DNA from: Beverwykella pulmonaria
Taxonomy: Eukaryota; Ascomycota; Dothideomycetes; Pleosporales; Melanommataceae
Assembly (NCBI GenBank): GCA_001599595.1
Contig: BCHH01000003.1
Coordinates: forward strand, 1,796,263-1,860,262
Length of the DNA: 64,000 bases
Reading direction: 5' to 3'
Positions 32,723-45,370 of the stretch are shown here, piece by piece (the stretch's first letter is position 1; each line of letters begins with the position of its first letter). The notes beneath the pieces were generated by a model. The model was given only the letters and a program-made list of their open reading frames with translations, searched no databases and was not told the origin of the DNA. Both the position numbers and the translations under genes were made by a program.

Positions 32723-35700
32723 CTACTTCCAAATTTTCCACTTCGCTGTCTTCTTCGGAGGCACGAAAGAACTAACACTACTTGCCCTCTCATCCCCTGA
32801 ATAACTCCTATCGTCCCTATTTCTCCTCGCTCCACCCTTCCCAAGATCACTCTCGCTCATTGCACTCACACTAATATCATCATCTGCATACCTTCCGTTC
32901 CCCAAATACCTCGCGCCGACCCCCGCACTCGGCACCGGAACCACACCGCCCGCTGCTCCGCCCCCATTATTCCGCGCAGAAAAGTACCCGCCTGTATCAT
33001 TCCGCGCCTCCACCGTGCCGCGCGAGTAAGGGGAATTAGGCCCCGTGCCGACGATTGCCGGGTGTGGTGGATAGCTATCGCGCTTCGAGCGAGTGGTTGA
33101 AGTGGTGTGCGTCGCGATGTGTGCGTCACGCTCGAAGTGCGCATCGCGATGTTGGTTCAGGATGCCGCCCATGGAGCGGCGCTGCACTTTGGGGTCTGGA
33201 TCTGAGGGGGTGGGGAGCTGCGATTTGTGGGACGAGTTGTAGGTTGGTTGACGCGTGGAGGCTGAGCGGGTGGGGTTTGCAGTGGATGTAGTTGGAGCGG
33301 GTACTGGGGCGGACGAATGCCTTTGGTTTTGAGTGTGTGAGAGGGCGCGGGAGGCAGGTGTGTCGATGCTTTGTCTGTGGTTTTGAGACATAGGAGGGAC
33401 GCCGCGCGTGTCTGTCACAGGAGGAGGATTAACATAACCGGCAGAGACGGAATTTCTCTTATTGCGAGATATGCCGGGGATAAGGATGCGTGGGCCAACG
33501 CGGTACCTCCGTTTTGCGCGCTCTTCCTCGTCCTCTGAGTCTGGGGCTTCGCTCCCGCTCTCGCTCACATCGCTGCCCGAGTGCGAGTACCCGTCGTCAC
33601 CGACGGTTTTCTTTTTGCCGAAGACGCTGAATATGCCTCCTGACTTTCGGCGCGGTTTCTCCACAACGCCGGCCTCGGGGGTTATGTAGTCGAGAGCGGG
33701 CACAAGCAAGCGGTAGGGTGTTGTGATACCTGCGGGGTCCTTTTGTGAGACTTCGAGGTTAAGACAGATATCCAGTCCGCCTTGCAAGTTGATGTAATCG
33801 CCTCCTTGTTTCATGCCCTTCTTCCCCATAATGCTCGCCCGACGATGGAAAGTGCTCGGTCGATCTGAGAGCGCGAACGAATTACGGTTCTGTGGTGGAG
33901 GCATGCTTTGTGCTGACCCTGGCGGGTGAACACTGTCGACAGACGCCCGGCGACGGAATAGAGAAGTAAGAGAATTACGGCGAGAACGAGGACGTTCCTC
34001 ACGATCGGGAGAGAATGAGGATTGAGGTACCTCGGCAGCAGCATAGGCGGGGTTATTGTAGTATGCTACAGGCGGTCCGCTTGCACGATCTCTCCCTCTG
34101 TTACCAGTTCCACTCATTCGGCGTACCATCTTTCCAGGAGCGTAATCTGAGAAAGTTCGCGTGAGAGGAGGACCGTCTGCACCTGGCGAAGCGGGTGGTG
34201 AGGGGGTTGATGGCGGCGTGGTCCCGGGTTTGTACTCTCGCAGGCTACACCAGTTCCGGCGCGGGAGAAGATGCAAATTATTTCTTTTCTTGCCATCCGA
34301 ATCATGTGTGAAAATTGGAATCATGTTCTCGTCAGTGTAAGGGTCGAGATGATGTATCTTGTTGCGCTTGTTAAGAATATCTGCCATCATCTCAGGGGGC
34401 GGGGTGTTGACGATCGCGGAGCTGACAACGTTGGGCATATATCGGTGATCTTTATCCTTGGGAATGTTGAGTTTCTTGTTGGAAAAGAATTGCCCAATGG
34501 CTGCGAGATGCACGTCGCCTCCTAATATCGTTACGCGGACAGATTTAGTAGATGCAATGTGTTGCAATTCGCGCACAAACCAATTCCGTTCATCTTTGTG
34601 GTGTTTGGCAGTCCAGTGGTCGTCGAGATCATCGAGAATTTCAACTCCACCGTCGAACTTGTTGACAAAGTTTCCTAAAAGTCCAGCCCGACCAAGCGCT
34701 TTGATCGGGTCCATAAGTCTACTCGTGAGAATGTTCTCCAAGAAGTTCAACCTGGGGTAGGCGATTGGTACGCCCAAAAGCACAAGTAAGTGCTTGGTCT
34801 CTCCCTTGATAATATCCTTCTCAAGGCGATCAAAGATGACATCGTAGGAGTCTTCAGTCAGAATTTCGTCGCGTTGGCGTTCAGTGCGACAGTCAAGGCC
34901 GAGGAACGCAACTTGGCGTCCAAGCTGCATAAACACACTACGAGATTGCTCCCTGATATATGGACCTGGATGGGCACCGAGAACCCACGATGGCTCAGTC
35001 TTCTCGGATTCGGCAGCAACAGATTGGTGCTGGAAGAGCAAGTAGTATTTGAAAGCAACTGCGCCTAGGCCGGTGAAAACGGGAGTGGACATGAAGTGGT
35101 GAGGGTATGATCCGAAGCCCTAAAAAAGGTTAGTATACAGGGTTTAGCATTGAGGAAGTACTATACTTACATCGATAATGTCGTGGTCATCCCAGATGTT
35201 GATCATAGGTATCTGTGAGGCAGCCATTCCAAACATGCCTTGGGAAAACCACATGGAATAGCGATCGAGGTAGAACTGCTCCAGCTCATTTTGGAGTTCT
35301 GAGGAGAAGCTAGCGTTGTGTTTCTGGAGTGGGTTCTTGCTTTCCGTCCATTGCTTGAAGAGTGTTGTCTCGCGCATCACAGCATCGTTGTAGATCTGGT
35401 CGCCTCCGCCAATCATGACATGGAATGGTCGAGTCTGGTGGTTGTTCAGGACATCGCGCCACATCGGGTCAGGCCCGCAAAAATCCTTCGAGTTGACGCT
35501 CAGCGAGAATCCGTTACAGCTGTGGAACATCATGTTCATCGTCTCGCCCTTTGCAGGTACCCAGAAGCCGACGGCGGGGCCGCGGTTTATTCGGTATGCA
35601 ATGCGCGCTTGGCTCGTTCCAAGCTCAACCTCAAGATTGAAGCGCCAAAACGTAACTCCTCGCTCGGCATGGAGTCGAACACCGGGAATCTCACGCATCT

Positions 35701-37930
35701 TTCCAATCTTCTCCCCGTCCTTTTTTTGAATGCGTGAAGTCTTGTGGCCGTTATGAGTGGGAGTGATTCGGGTCGCTTGAAACAAGCCACTATCATCCTC
35801 AACTCGTGACAAGTCTTCATTCTCGGCAATTTCGTCGATCGGTTTGACATATAGAGTCTTCCCGGAGCGCGACACCTTGATTTGACCTTCGATGGGGTCC
35901 ACATAAGCTGGATTGAAGTCATCCGCATCAACCTCGGCTGGAGGAGGTGGGAGTAAATCCATTGGCTGTTTGAACATTCGCAATACAGGCGGCCTTTGGT
36001 ACGATGACTGGTCATCTACTGTCACGATCATAACGCTTCCACGCCAGATCTCTAGTTCTTTTCCTATCTTGTTCTTATCTCTGCGCAAACCTGTGTAGCG
36101 TAGAAGCGGGCCGCACTTTAGATATAGAGGAGGATTGAAAGATGTTTGACCGGCTGGCTCATCCGCAAAGCCATCGTAAGCAGACTCGGCTTGAACACCT
36201 GACCGCCGGCGCCGCGAAGCCTGGCTTTCTTCCCACCATGTTTTCTTCGCGGTACTATTAGAACGTTCTAGAGCATCTAGATCGAGGTCCTCAGCGAGGA
36301 GTGCTCCAACTGGGGACGCTCTCCATTCCTCGAGCATTGGTGGCGCAATGTATCTCCGATCAGGCTCTTGGTGTGAGAACACGTCGGGGAGAGATTGGTG
36401 GGGGAGTGATTCTTGAGGTGCTTGGGGCTGAGGTTCTGGGTGTGGCGGCACGAAGCCTACGGCTCGTCGTGTTGCCGAATTGGCAGTTGGTGGGTCGTAT
36501 GGCTGTGGTTGAAGATGATCAAACCCTCTGGTGCCCTGATTTTGGCCGAGGCGTTGCTGTTCCATCTCTTTCTGTGCTGCCAAGATGCCTCGACTGTCTC
36601 TGCTTCTTGCTGTGTTGTTCGCGGGATCATTGGGAGTTGGCGGAAGATCCTTGGACAGTTTTTTGCTGTCATAACGACTGACGTTGTCGCCTGGCGATCT
36701 CGAAGCGTGAGGGGCATCATCAACTCCATACAAGCCTAATCCCGTGGGAACTGAAACTGGAACCGATTTAGGAACTGGTTTCCTGTTGATCCGCTGGGCA
36801 TTCTGCTCAGTCGCATTCATGGCTCGCGCAGCTCCTGTTCTATCGCGGAAACTACCAGTGCCTCGGGCAACAACCACAGGCTCCTTGCCTTTTACGCTTG
36901 GAATACGGGTGGGTGTCCCATCGGTGCGAGAAAGTCTATTGTGTTGGCGTTGAGAACCGGACGAGAGTCGCTGGTCTTTGGACTGGGATTGCGCTCGCTG
37001 TGGTACAGGTGCCGTCGGATCCCAAGGTTCACTGATGTCGTAGACGACCCCGTCATCTGACCCATCAATCTCACCTAGCTCAGGTGATTTGGGGGTTGAT
37101 CTCGCCTGTACAGGCATAGATGCATGGCGCCTGGTGTTTGTGCTCGCTGCGCGGTTCGGAGCGTTGCCATTTCGGTCTGCGCTCGACACAGGTCCTGACG
37201 CAATTCGCTGTTGCTTTGCCGCCTCCCGCGCCCGACGAGCACGTCTTTCAGCCTCGTCCTTCTCCTGTGCTGCTAGTTCCATCTCCAAAAGTCGGGCTCG
37301 TTTCTCCTCTTTGCTTATGTCATCCAATTTTCCTTCTAGCTTCTGTAGTGGCGACCGCTCGGGAACAGAAGGTCGTCGATGTGCATCATATCGAACGCTG
37401 TCCAAGGCCCCTGATAAGGGCTGTATAGGTGCATATGGGGGAGAACGCAGCTCTTGCAGTCTGGTTGGGGCGGTTTGAATGCTTGGCTGCTGTCTGCTTG
37501 CATTTAGCTGGATTGGGGGGTCGCGAGATCGGCCCGAGTAGGTTCGTTGAGGACCGTGAGAGCGGGAGCTACCCTTGGGGGCATATGGGTCTCTGTACGC
37601 GGTTGGAGGAGGCCCTCGAGGGACATCAGGGGCGGCGGGCATCAAGTCAACTGCTTCGCCAGGTGGAGGAGGTATTTGTTGGCTCTGTCGCCTCCGGTGG
37701 GAGGAGGCTCGGGACACTCCATTGGCAGCAGGCGCGGTCGCCACTGGACGCGCAGAATTACTCGATATTACATTAGACGATACTTGTGTCTGGGTCGGTG
37801 CAGGCGTGGGCTGCGAGTCGATCGGGCGGCGGTAGGAGGCTCGCTTTTGCGCATAGCTATCGGGTGGCGGCTGCTGGGGAGGGTTGGCGGCGCGCGAGGA
37901 GTAGGAACCGCTATTTCTGCGATTCTCCAT
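32723..37930 (-). CDS. Large PhoD-like metallophosphatase domain protein
   Basis: Two exons, 35171-37930 and 32723-35119, joined in phase 0, give 1718 residues. The first ~600 residues are low-complexity (Pro, Ser, Arg, Gln) with an Arg/Glu-rich coiled-coil stretch near 210-245. The phosphatase core spans roughly 640-1200. It contains MIGGGDQIYND and NIWDDHDIIDGFGSYPHHF for metal binding, then LLVLLGVPIAYPRLNFLE, HKDERNWFVRELQHI and VTILGGDVHLAAIG with a metal His. The intron at 35120-35170 lies inside the WDDHDIID motif. A long Ser/Arg/Pro-rich tail ends in KWKIWK. I recognise this as the fungal PhoD_2-type protein. No signal peptide or membrane helix is seen, so a cytosolic or peripheral membrane location is inferred. 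The substrate is unknown. Confidence 0.88.
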
Positions 37931-39052
37931 GCTGCGACGGGCGCGTGTGGCCTGGAGAGCTCAGGCGTCGTGCGCTGTCGAGATACAAGAGATGGCCACA
38001 CTTAAGCGGCAAGTAAACGAGGGCGTCGCAATTTGGTAAACTAGGCAGGTGACACTGCTCACCCACTGGCGCTTAGATTTGGGACGGAATATACATGAGA
38101 TTGGAGTAGCTACCTAAGAATAGTACTACGAGGAATATCGTGAGCTGTGCGGAGGTGCTGCGGAGGTGGAGAGATGTGTGCGCTCGGGACAATTGCGGGA
38201 TCTAAGAAGGCAAGAGGACAGCGTACGGCAGCTGCGCAAATGCAGAAGAGAACGATCTATGTACAGATGAGAAAAAATTAGAGGAGGATGAGCGGCTCGA
38301 GGGGGGGGAGCAGTCTTGCGGCTGATATGGCCGCGATGCGCTGTCCCAACTGTCATAAAGTTGGAGGTTGGGTTGACCAGCCTCCCGCCCCCAATTCGTT
38401 GATGGCTTCTGGATGGCTTTCTGTCTGCCTACGCGATCGCGGTAAGAGACCAAATTGGTCAAGAGAGCCCTATATATAATTGCGTTGTATTCCAAGAGAC
38501 GCTCGCACCAGGATCCAATATGCGCTGGCTCAAATGGTGGAGTGAGTGTTTCGCAGAGGCAAAATGTCGGCACACCGCCTTCCCCTTTGGGCGACGCATT
38601 CTGCCGTACGGCCTTCCCTGTACGGCCTAGGCGGCCTCAATAAGATCTGGCCTTGGGACATTCACGCCAAACCACCAGCAACGCAGAGCGTCTCATCCAC
38701 CTTCCAACCACATTGCCGCCGCTTTCTCTCCACGAAGCAGCTGGTCTCGCCTTCGCGCATCCACATCTATATCTGCATCGGCCTTTACGGTGCCCCATGC
38801 GCCCAATCCCATTATTACCCGACTTCTCGTAATCCTCCGCCTCCCTTGAGCCACGACGCTCCGCCCGCTGTACACTCCCGTCGCCGTGTCCTCTAAAGCC
38901 GCCCTCCCTCGTTCAGCCGTCCTTGACCCCTACACCTGAACCTCAACCTCAACCTCGAATTCACTCGTTCACTCCTTCGCATCGGTCCCTATTCGCCCTC
39001 CTCCTTGCGCATACAATACTCGAACTAAGGGCTACCACCCTCATCAGCTGCC
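37931..39052. promoter_or_regulatory. Divergent promoter region between the PhoD-like gene and Kex2
   Basis: About 1.1 kb between two gene starts that point away from each other. The Kex2-proximal 200 bp is pyrimidine-rich on the plus strand, with repeated cctcaacctcaacc. Small frames in it (for example 38202-38573 minus) have no content. Confidence 0.5.
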
Positions 39053-41581
39053 ATGCGCATCACCCTCTGGGGCCTGCTCTCGGCGGCGACGTTGGCTGCC
39101 GCTCATCTCCCCGCCCGGAACTACACTACACACGATTACTATGCCATCCATCTTGCGCCCTCAGAATCTCCGGCGAGCATGGCGGCGCTCCTGGGTCTGA
39201 CGTACGAAGGGGAAATGGGCTCCCTTGAAAATCACCATGTGTTCAAAGCCCCGAAACACGACAATGACATTGTGGACGATGCTGTACAAGAGTTGAAGAG
39301 ACGGCGGCGGAAGCGGGAAGCCAGTCCAGGACCTCATCCTCTCGACAGCATTCGCTTCACCCAGAAACAGAAGATCAAGCCCCGGCACTGGAAACGAAAT
39401 ATCATACCCGAAAGGGACGTTGCCCGAGCCGCTCCTCCTCTCGACGCTGCCGTCATGGCCCAGCAGGCGATCGCGCGGGAACTGCAGATCAAGGACCCCA
39501 TCTTTGGGGAGCAATGGCACATCTTCAACACAAAGACGCCTGGGAACGACATCAACGTCACTGATGTATGGCGACAGGGAATCACCGGCAAGAATGTCAC
39601 CTCGTGTATTGTCGATGATGGATTGGACATGGATAGCGAGGATCTCAAGGACAACTTCTTTGCCGAGGGTTCTTATGACTTCAATGACCACGTCGACTTG
39701 CCAAAGCCGAAGCTGTCCGACGACAGACATGGCACGCGCTGTGCTGGAGAGGTTGCTGCCGGAAGAAACAATGCCTGTGGCGTTGGTATCGCGTACGACT
39801 CGAGGATTTCTGGTGTCCGCATCCTCTCCGGCGACATCACCGACATGGACGAATCGCTTGCCATCAACTACGAGCTCCAAAAGAACGATATTTACTCTTG
39901 CTCATGGGGGCCTCCTGACGATGGACAGACAATGCAAGCGCCTGGTCTGCTCATCGAGACGGGTATGGTCACCGCAGTCCAGAAGGGTCGCGGTGGCAAA
40001 GGCTCCATCTACGTTTTCGCCGCAGGCAATGGGGCTATGAATGAAGACAACTGCAACTTTGACGGATACACTAACAGCATTTACAGCATCACCGTTGGAG
40101 CCATCGATAAGAACAACCTGCACCCATACTACTCCGAAGCTTGCTCCGCGCAGCTTGTGGTGACCTATAGCAGCGGCAGTGGCGACGCCATTCACACCAC
40201 CGACGTTGGAGCGAACAAGTGCACCAAAGAACATGGAGGCACCTCCGCTGCCGGCCCCATCGGTGTCGGCACTTATGCTCTCGTCCTCCAAGCTCGTCCA
40301 GAGTTGACGTGGCGTGATGTCCAGTGGCTTACTGTCATGACCGCAGTTCCTTTTGATCAGCCCAGCGATTGGACCAAGACCACGATTGGACGAATGTTTA
40401 GCCATCAATTCGGTTATGGCAAGCTTGATGCCTGGGCTATTGTCGAGGCGGCCAAGACTTGGAAATTAGTCAAACCTCAGGCCTGGTTCTACTCTCCCTG
40501 GATGCACGTCAAGAAGGCGATTCCCCAAGGTGACCAAGGTCTTGCCAGCATATTCGAAGTCACCCCGGAAATGCTCAAGGAAGCCAACTTGGAGCGCGTC
40601 GAGCATATCACGTTGACGATGAACATCGAACACCAGCGTCGCGGAGATCTAAGCGTTGAACTGGTCAGCCCCGACGGTATGACAAGCCATCTTTCCACCA
40701 CCCGGAAAAACGACGAAGCCCCGGAAGGTTACAAAGACTGGACATTTATGAGCGTGGCCCACTGGGGTGAAAAGGGGATTGGAAAATGGACCGTCATTGT
40801 CAAGGACACTGTGGAAAACGACAAGACCGGCACTTTTACAGACTGGAAACTACGCTTGTGGGGCGAGTGCATTGATGCGTCAAAGCAAAAACCTCGACCT
40901 TTGCCCACGGCCAACGATGATGCCGATCACGATGTCATTGACGACCACCCGGCGCATACAACATCTATCGTTGTTCCTTCACCAATTGCAAAGCCGACTG
41001 CCGTCCCCACAGACCTCCCAGACCGTCCGGTGAATTCAAAGCCTAGCGTCGTGGCACCCGTCCCAGTCCCTTCGACTACTGCCGCCTTCGAAACACCCAT
41101 CTCCGCATCGCCCACGGCCTCAGCGACCTCTGTGCCAGAAAGCTTCCTGCCATCTCCCTTCCCTACATTTGGCGTATCTAAACGCACTCAAATATGGATC
41201 TATGGAAGCTTAGCACTGATTCTTGCTTTCTGTATCAGTCTAGCTGTCTACCTCTATCTTGCGCGACGGAAGAAGCTGCGATCCAGCCGCGATGATTACG
41301 AGTTCGAGGTCCTAGATGATATGGAGGAGGATGACGGCGGTGCGCGAACGGGCATGTTGAATGGGGCTGCGGCTAGAGTGCAGGGACGGAGAGCGAGGAG
41401 GGGTGGCGAGCTTTATGATGCATTTGCCGGGGAGAGCGACGAGGATCTTTTGAGCGAGAGTGAGGGCGAGGATGGTCCGTACAGAGATCAAGAAGAGAGG
41501 GAGTATGACGAAAAGGCAGCTTTGGCTGGAGGAAGCGACGGAGGGAGCAGCGGGAGTGGCTCGAATGAGAGGAAGCCGTAG
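39053..41581 (+). CDS. KEX2: Kexin, Golgi proprotein-processing protease
   Basis: An intronless frame of 842 residues. A signal peptide (about 1-18) is followed by a propeptide with basic cleavage sites: RRRRKR near 83-88 and HWKR near 112-115. The subtilisin domain has CIVDDGLDM (Asp 188), SDDRHGTRCAGE (His 226), FAAGNGAMN (oxyanion Asn 326) and EHGGTSAAGP (Ser 398). The P domain runs from about 465 to 610 and ends near KLRLWGEC. A Ser/Thr/Pro-rich stalk follows, then one membrane helix at about 713-737 and an acidic tail with YEFEVLDD and DLLSESEGED, which fit Golgi retrieval signals. Kex2 cleaves secreted precursors after Lys-Arg or Arg-Arg in the trans-Golgi. All catalytic residues are present. 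Confidence 0.97.
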   Translation: MRITLWGLLSAATLAAAHLPARNYTTHDYYAIHLAPSESPASMAALLGLTYEGEMGSLENHHVFKAPKHDNDIVDDAVQELKRRRRKREASPGPHPLDSIRFTQKQKIKPRHWKRNIIPERDVARAAPPLDAAVMAQQAIARELQIKDPIFGEQWHIFNTKTPGNDINVTDVWRQGITGKNVTSCIVDDGLDMDSEDLKDNFFAEGSYDFNDHVDLPKPKLSDDRHGTRCAGEVAAGRNNACGVGIAYDSRISGVRILSGDITDMDESLAINYELQKNDIYSCSWGPPDDGQTMQAPGLLIETGMVTAVQKGRGGKGSIYVFAAGNGAMNEDNCNFDGYTNSIYSITVGAIDKNNLHPYYSEACSAQLVVTYSSGSGDAIHTTDVGANKCTKEHGGTSAAGPIGVGTYALVLQARPELTWRDVQWLTVMTAVPFDQPSDWTKTTIGRMFSHQFGYGKLDAWAIVEAAKTWKLVKPQAWFYSPWMHVKKAIPQGDQGLASIFEVTPEMLKEANLERVEHITLTMNIEHQRRGDLSVELVSPDGMTSHLSTTRKNDEAPEGYKDWTFMSVAHWGEKGIGKWTVIVKDTVENDKTGTFTDWKLRLWGECIDASKQKPRPLPTANDDADHDVIDDHPAHTTSIVVPSPIAKPTAVPTDLPDRPVNSKPSVVAPVPVPSTTAAFETPISASPTASATSVPESFLPSPFPTFGVSKRTQIWIYGSLALILAFCISLAVYLYLARRKKLRSSRDDYEFEVLDDMEEDDGGARTGMLNGAAARVQGRRARRGGELYDAFAGESDEDLLSESEGEDGPYRDQEEREYDEKAALAGGSDGGSSGSGSNERKP

Positions 41582-41864
41582 TTGATGACTGTATTTGCAA
41601 TCGGCGTAGTATCGATATCATTGGGTGGCGTTCTTTTAAAGGTTCTATAAATGCATTTTGGGTTCCAAACCATACCTCGATTATATTAGAATGATAGATG
41701 TATTGATGTGTAAAGGGTTGCACCTGCGTCTTCCTATATGTTGGACGTGTTCCTGGCGATAGTCACGTTCGGTCACCGCCCTCGGCAGAATTTCAAAAAA
41801 AGTTATCCCACCAAAAGTTCGTCTCGTCCACCACCATTTATTCCAGAACACTTCTCTACCCACA

Positions 41865-43094
41865 ATGTCCGAAGAAACCACACAGTCGCTTCTCCAATTC
41901 ACGGGCCACCGCCATCTCGTCTCGCGTCTGCTCCTCTCCACGCTCACAGGCCGCCCCATCCGCATATCCCAAATCCGCTCTTCATCGCCCACACACCCAG
42001 GCCTTGCGCCGCACGAAATTTCCTTTATTCGGCTCCTCGACTCCATAACCAATGGCTCGAGCATACAATTCTCGATGACGGGTACCACGCTCGTCTACCG
42101 CCCTGGGCTCATCACCGGCTCCGCAGACGGACTAGGCGCAACGGGCGGCGTGATAAAACATGAATTAGGTCGCGACTGTGCAAGACGAGGCGTGAGCTGG
42201 TGGATACTAGGGCTGTGCGTTCTCGCGCCGTTTTCCAAGAGCGGAGTCAATGTACTGTTTGAAGGCGAGGGATGCGTAACGGGCGCGGTACATGGGAAGG
42301 GCGGCGTGGATGTCAGTGTGGACACGGTGCGCACTGCTCTCCTGCCCATCTACAAGAACTTTGGCATCGAGCGGAATATTGAGCTCCGGGTCCTGAAACG
42401 TAGCTGTTCGCCTGCAGCGGGGAAGAGCGCGGGCGGAGAAGTCCAGGTCGTGTTCAACCACCAAGTTCGATTACCGCAGACACTGCACCTGCTCAACCCA
42501 GGAAGAGTCAAGAAGATCAGAGGCGTGGCGTACGCAGTCGGGGTCTCGGGCTCGAATAACGCAAGAGTTATCGAGACGGCCCGAGGGATCCTGAATAAAT
42601 TCGTGCCCGACACGTATATCTTCTCCGACGTCTCCTCGGCACCGCTTATATCCACACACGAAAAAACCAATCCAGGCGGTAAGACGAAGGGAGCAGTAGG
42701 CTTTGGTCTCTCTCTCGTGGCCGAAACAAATACCTATTGTATATACTCGGCCGATGTCGCATCTCCGCCTCAAGGCGGCACGCCTCCCGAAGATATCGGG
42801 AAGCAATGCGCGTACCAGCTTCTTGAGGTCATATCACAAGGGGGGTGCATGGAGAGCACGGCGGCGCCGACAGCGCTCATGCTCATGGCGATGGGAACCG
42901 AGGATGTCGGGAGGCTGGCACTCGGGAAGGACATACTGGGCAGTGAGGAGGTGATCCAACTCGGGAGGGATTCGAAGGTGTTTGGAGGAAGCGGATGGGG
43001 CTTCCGAGATCAGACAGGGGAATCGAGTAGAGGCGAGATCGTAGTCAGCGTTGTTGGGAGGGGAGTAGGCAACGTCGGGCGGAAAATTGCTTAG
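41865..43094 (+). CDS. RCL1: Rcl1, RNA 3'-terminal phosphate cyclase-like protein of 18S rRNA processing
   Basis: An intronless frame of 409 residues, longer than yeast Rcl1 (367) mainly through loops. The family pattern is FTGHRHLVSRLLLSTLTGRP at the start, GLAPHEISFIRLLDSITNGS, TLVYRPGLITGS, GRDCARRGVSWWILGLCVLAPF and near the end GGCMESTAAPTALMLMAMG. The true cyclases have a catalytic His in the C-terminal motif. Here, as in Rcl1, the matching region has no such His (GGCMES), which separates it from RtcA. Rcl1 binds Bms1 in the small-subunit processome and is needed for cleavage at A0-A2 in the nucleolus. The start is the first ATG after a short AT-rich leader. Confidence 0.93.
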   Translation: MSEETTQSLLQFTGHRHLVSRLLLSTLTGRPIRISQIRSSSPTHPGLAPHEISFIRLLDSITNGSSIQFSMTGTTLVYRPGLITGSADGLGATGGVIKHELGRDCARRGVSWWILGLCVLAPFSKSGVNVLFEGEGCVTGAVHGKGGVDVSVDTVRTALLPIYKNFGIERNIELRVLKRSCSPAAGKSAGGEVQVVFNHQVRLPQTLHLLNPGRVKKIRGVAYAVGVSGSNNARVIETARGILNKFVPDTYIFSDVSSAPLISTHEKTNPGGKTKGAVGFGLSLVAETNTYCIYSADVASPPQGGTPPEDIGKQCAYQLLEVISQGGCMESTAAPTALMLMAMGTEDVGRLALGKDILGSEEVIQLGRDSKVFGGSGWGFRDQTGESSRGEIVVSVVGRGVGNVGRKIA

Positions 43095-43596
43095 ACGTTT
43101 CATGTGAATGCTGGGTCGGTGCGAGGCGTTTGTGATTAACACTTGGGAAAAAGTTGGTCTTGTAGCACAATGATACCCCCATAGACACAGAGCTGTGGAT
43201 GCTTGGAATTCCGCCATTAGCTTTCGTGCTCGAAGTTTTGCAAGGCGGAAGGGGTCTCGGGGTAGAGGGAAACCAAGAACAAGGAATCATAGCATTACCA
43301 AGGTTTCGAGCACGGAATCAACGAGAAATCGGACCTAAAAGCTGGAAACACCGGGGAATGAACAGCACAAGATTGCTGCAATACGTGAATGTACGTACCC
43401 GTGACATGGCGTGCACTCGGCCAATTCGAGCTGTTCCCCGCCCTACGTCTGTGCACGCACGCGTCCAACCTCGCGGAGCTCCAGCCCCGAAGCCTTTCAC
43501 TCCTCATTTCGCCCAGACCTGCTCACCCCACCTTCCAATCCCTCAAGCGATATGTGGGGAAGCAATTGCTAATCGTATCTTACTTCCGCGCTCACA
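43095..43596. other. Intergenic
   Basis: 502 bp between Rcl1 and the RTC4-domain gene, same strand. Small frames have no content. The 3' half is presumed promoter. Confidence 0.5.
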
Positions 43597-45370
43597 ATGC
43601 CGCCCGTACAGCTTCCCAAGACCAGTTTCAGACTGCTGCGGACCATAGCCGGGCAAGAGCATGCGCGCCCCGACGACCATGTGGACTGGGTTGCCCAGAG
43701 ACATAGGAGGGCTCAGGGCGAAGAGGAAGAGTTTGAGGTGGAGCAGGCGAGAGCGGAGGATTCAGAGAAGATGCACACGGAGAGCGTGGACCCAATCTAT
43801 GCGGAGCCTATATCGTCCGACGATGAAGCACCTGCGCCCGAGTCGCCCATATCTCCTCCTCCGCCTCCGCCTCCACCTCCACCGCCTGTCGCCTCAGCGA
43901 AAGCTTCGAGATCGGAAATGCTAGATATGTCGAGGCCGGCTGCGAAGCGAAAATCAGGCCGGAAGATACAGGTTCCTAAGAAGGGGAATTTTAGCAAGGC
44001 CCAGGAGGAGAAGAGGAAGAGGAAGGCTCTTGGCAGTGAGGATGAGGAGAAAGAGAATGTGGATTCAGAGTCGAGTGGACAGGCTGAGGTAGGCAAGGGA
44101 ATGCAGGAAGAAGAGAGCGATGGACCCAAGTGGGCGCAGAGTTTCGAGTATTCGATGCCACCGAGGCGGAGGCGGGATGCACCTACCCCCAATAGACATG
44201 CACTTCCTCCCACAAGCAAATATGGGAATAAAAAGGACCTCGGTCCAGGGATGTCGAGAGGTGGGCTGGACTGGAGATGTGTACTTGAATGCGAGAACCG
44301 CGCGCTGACTTTGAGCAGGGAATGCTGCGTCCTCTAAGCCTACCACCTTCGGAAAGCCAAAGACCTTCAGCAGGAAGGACAAGCCGCCGGATCCCGAATA
44401 CGTTGACGACTTCGACGACTCAGATCTTGACTTGCTTGAGTTGGATCTTCTGGAGCCCAAAAACGAACCAGCAGATGAGCCCGAACCTCCACCCGCGAAA
44501 CGCAAGAAGCCAAATCTCATGGAACTCGCAAACTCCATGAAAGACCAGACATGCACATCCTCCCATCTGTCCTGCTCGCAAAACGCCTCACTCCCGAATC
44601 TCGGCCCTCACACCTCGGGAAATAGCACCCCGCTTTCGTCCCTCCCTTCCGCGCATCACCCGGAGACCCTCCAAAACCTCGAACAATATTTCGCCGAGCT
44701 CCCCGCCGAAACCGACATCGTCGACAAATGTCCCATGTGCGAAGAACCCGTAGATCTCGAACACTACGCCGCATTCTGGGCAGGCAAAAAGAAGACCGTC
44801 CTCCACCAAACGGCATACTGCAAAGAACACAAAAAGCGGAAAGCACTACAGGAGTACACGGAAAAGGGATACCCGCAAATCGACTGGGCCGCCTTCCCGG
44901 ACAAGATCGCACAATACCACCCCCAACTAACCGCCGTCCTCTGCAACACCCGCCCCTCCCACTACCGCGCTCTCCACGCCCAGCGTCTCGCAGATCGGGA
45001 CTCGCGCACAGTCCGCAAACTCCTCGATTCAGACGCCATCTTCGAGTGCACCACCGGCTACTACGGTTCGCGCGGGAAACGCGCCATGATGGAAGCTGTC
45101 ACGAGCCAACTCGGACATGTTATTAGAAAGTGTGTGAAGAGGGATCCGGTGGTGGCATTCAATGGGTTTGCGAATTTCGTGCAGGCAGTGCTAGTCCCAG
45201 AGTTGACGGTTTGGTTGGTCATGGATGAGTTGGACGTTAGTGAGATGAAGGCGAGGGAGGTTGTAGAGGAGAGTGGGGCGCTGGGTGAGGTGGTTAATGA
45301 AGAGGTAGAGGATTGGGTTGGGGTGGTGGAAAGTGAGAGTGAGGAGGAGGAAGCAGATGATGGGGAGTGA
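43597..45370 (+). CDS. RTC4-like domain protein
   Basis: Two exons, 43597-44260 and 44319-45370, joined in phase 1, give 571 residues. The N-terminal half is disordered and charged, with an 11-residue proline run near 87-97, basic clusters (KRKSGRK, RKRK) that could be nuclear signals, and acidic patches (DDFDDSDLDLLELD). The C-terminal half has a CPMCEEPVD pair of cysteines, YCKEHKKRKAL, YPQIDWAAFPDKI and CTTGYYGSRGKRAMMEAV, which I recognise as the RTC4-like domain. In yeast, Rtc4 was found through its effect on telomere capping mutants. The molecular role is not known, and transfer of that role is inference. The tail is acidic. Confidence 0.85.
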